From Zingiber officinale (lineage: Eukaryota; Streptophyta; Magnoliopsida; Zingiberales; Zingiberaceae), in NCBI RefSeq assembly GCF_018446385.1, contig NW_024589883.1:1-64000 (forward strand): a stretch of 64,000 nt of DNA. The letters run 5' to 3'. Position 1 is the first letter of the stretch. Every line of letters begins with the position of its first letter. The notes beneath the pieces were generated by a model. That model searched no databases, was not told where the DNA came from, and saw nothing but the letters and a program-made list of their open reading frames with translations. Both the position numbers and the translations under genes were made by a program. Shown in pieces: positions 62,400 through 64,000 of this stretch.

Positions 62400-62700
62400 T
62401 ATCGTTCCTCCACACATTGATCGCCATGTATTGAGAGGAAGACATCAAGAGAATCAATTCTGACATCCACTACTTGTTTCTCCATTCACTGATCATCACG
62501 TATGGAGAGGAAGGAATCTAGGGAACCAACTCTAATTTCCATTACTTCTCCATTCACCGATCGCCACGTATGGAGAAGAAGGAAGCAAGGAAACCAACTC
62601 TGACATCCATTACTTGTTTCTCCATTCACTGATCACGGAGAGGAAGGAATCAAGGGAACCAACTCTTACATCCACTACTTGTTCTCCATTCACTGTTTGC
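62400..62700. repeat. Minisatellite, period about 66-73 bp
   Basis: Four degenerate units contain TCTGACATCCATTACTTGTT and TCTCCATTCACTGATC, followed by GGAGAGGAAGGAATCAAGGG. They start near 62458, 62531, 62597 and 62664. Confidence 0.8.
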
Positions 62701-62774
62701 CACATACTCTTAAACAGAAACTTCGGATCTTTTGATGCTCGGTGAAAGTTATACTTGATGCTCAGTAGAAGATA

Positions 62775-63085
62775 GCTATGTTAATAGAATTTAGCCATAT
62801 TGCTCGGAAGAACTTAATCATATTACTCAGCGGAACTTATCCATGCTGCTCGAAAGAACTTATTCATGTTGCTCAGAAGAACTTAGTCATATTGCTCGAA
62901 AGAAGTTAGTCGTATGGCTCGGCAGAACTTAGTCGTATTGCTCAGTGGAACATGCCGTATTGCTTGGAAGAACTGAGCCATATTGCGCGATAGAAAACTT
63001 AGCCATATTGCTCGGTGGAACTTAGCCATATTGTTCGATGGAACTTAGCCATATTGCTCGGAAGAACTTAGAAATATTACTCGGC
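62775..63085. repeat. 23-bp minisatellite, about 13 units
   Basis: Units are variants of AACTTAGCCATATTGCTCGG plus three bases (usually AAG or TGG). Period is mainly 23 with small indels. Units differ at one to four positions. Confidence 0.88.
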
Positions 63086-63127
63086 ATATAATCTGGATCC
63101 CATAAGATGTTTCTCCTTCAAGTTGGG

Positions 63128-64000
63128 CAATGGCGGAGGCAAGGGGATGCGAGGGTGTGCGGAAGCACCCCCTTGCTTCTAGAAAAAAAAATAAAGGGTA
63201 CAATTGTGATTTTTCAAATTTATTGGATTTTTTCAAAAAAGTGCCACTAAAAAAACCACAGCCGAACCTTCCCATGAATCATCCCTTTTTCCAGCCATGA
63301 TCCACGATCTCTTCAAACCAAAAACCCTAATCTCTAAGAGATCTCATCATTGCTCCCTTAAACCGTTGACCTCATCTATGTCGCCTCTTCACTTTGTCAA
63401 CACCACTATTGTTCCGTCAACGCCACTGCTATTCTGTCAACGCCGCTACTGCTGTGCTCCGTCGTTGATCCTCCACTACAAGCAAAATCCCTTCAATTTA
63501 GGTGAATCTGGTTCCTTATTTCATTTGATTCCTAATTTCGTGATTTATACTTGGTAGTACTATAACTTCTATGTTGATTGCATAAATCAATAATTTTGAT
63601 AAATTGACATAGGTTATGGGGAAATTTTTAAAACAAAGTGTTTAGTCTTCTAAGAGTTCTAATGTAGAAAATAGTAAGAGAAAACATTCTTACGTTGAAT
63701 TCAACCCGGAAGATGTTGTTAGTGATCCAAGGCTACACAAACCAATTAATGAATTTGATGTTTCTATTAGAGATCATATTCGAAAGGGCAACCCAGTGCA
63801 CTAAGCTCCCGTTATGCGGGGTCCCGGGGAAGGATCCATTGTACGCAGCCTTACCTTACTTTTTGCAAGAAGCTATTTATAGGATTCGAACCCGTGACCT
63901 TTTGGTCACAAAGCAATAACTTTACCGTTGCGCCAAGGCTTCCTTTCAGAGATCATATTTGAAGAGAATATTTAATTAGAGGACCTTGTCAACCATTTGG
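63128..64000 (+). mobile_element. hAT transposon, 5' part (runs past window)
   Basis: The left end CAATGGCGGAGGCAAGG resembles the hAT terminal repeat seen at 38.46 kb. After a leader, a frame from ATG at about 63616 gives KRKHSYVEFNPEDVVSDPRL and, beyond an inserted SINE, REYLIRGPCQP. Together these are the start of the TTF-type zinc-finger region typical of plant hAT transposases of the ZMYM1-like group. There is a stop codon about nine codons after the ATG, and a second at the SINE junction copy (TGA for CGA), so this copy cannot make full transposase from this start. The right end is outside the window. Confidence 0.75.
63785..63947 (-). mobile_element. Au-family SINE inserted in the hAT transposase
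   Basis: On the minus strand it reads TTGGCGCAACGGTAAAGTTA, then GTGACCAAAAGGTCACGGGT, GGTAAGGCTGCGTACAAT and a GTGCACTGGGTTGCCCT end. It is flanked by AGAGATCATATTCGAA (63769-63784) and AGAGATCATATTTGAA (63948-63963), a 16-bp target duplication with one mismatch. It splits the transposase frame. Confidence 0.93.

Overview
This window is nuclear DNA from a flowering plant, most likely a monocot. The evidence is GT-AG introns in plant gene families (LCBK1, BPS1, ALMT, HIPP, a plant-type F-box gene, PrimPol), very AT-rich intergenic DNA, tRNA-derived SINEs including the plant Au family, and heavy LTR-retrotransposon content. Placing it in Zingiberales is only a guess from the style of the repeats. 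All gene models were built by eye from conserved protein blocks and checked by intron phase. No search was run.

Layout: (1) 174-325 is the last exon of a probable class II formin, followed by unassigned DNA and a 58-bp minisatellite. (2) 3150-4247 is an intronless BPS1-like (BYPASS1) gene with a 5'UTR intron. (3) 4.3-8.6 kb is AT-rich intergenic DNA with a well-preserved tRNA-derived SINE. (4) About 8.7-29.05 kb is one very long gene, sphingoid long-chain base kinase LCBK1 (8 coding exons, 761 aa). Its introns carry a Ty1/copia fossil interrupted by an LTR-like insertion, a 101-bp LINE tail, and an RTE-type LINE interrupted by a solo LTR. (5) 32517-33815 is the RNA polymerase III subunit RPC10/RPC11 gene, whose first intron lacks a normal GT donor. 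(6) 34067-35699 (minus) is an aluminium-activated malate transporter (ALMT). (7) 36-45.4 kb is a repeat-rich intergenic block: two SINEs (one split by a hAT element), minisatellites, an inverted-repeat element, a PIF/Harbinger-type MITE, and a tRNA-Asn gene whose 3' flank is tandemly duplicated. (8) 46009-48609 is an F-box protein gene of the At4g00755 type. (9) 49038-49610 (minus) is a small isoprenylated heavy-metal-associated-domain protein. (10) 51738-59509 holds the first 11 coding exons of PrimPol (primase-polymerase). Its downstream exon is not in the window, and the DNA behind it holds a 2.26-kb solo LTR, minisatellites and a hAT transposon carrying an Au SINE.

The genes are unrelated housekeeping or signalling genes: sphingolipid phosphorylation, Pol III transcription, anion transport, ubiquitin targeting, DNA damage tolerance and root-shoot signalling. 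They do not form a cluster or pathway. The most informative structures are the nested insertions, many dated relative to each other by exact target-site duplications, the odd RPC10 donor site, the palindrome array in the solo LTR at 60 kb, and the MITE with a GC-rich core. I found no convincing new biological system.
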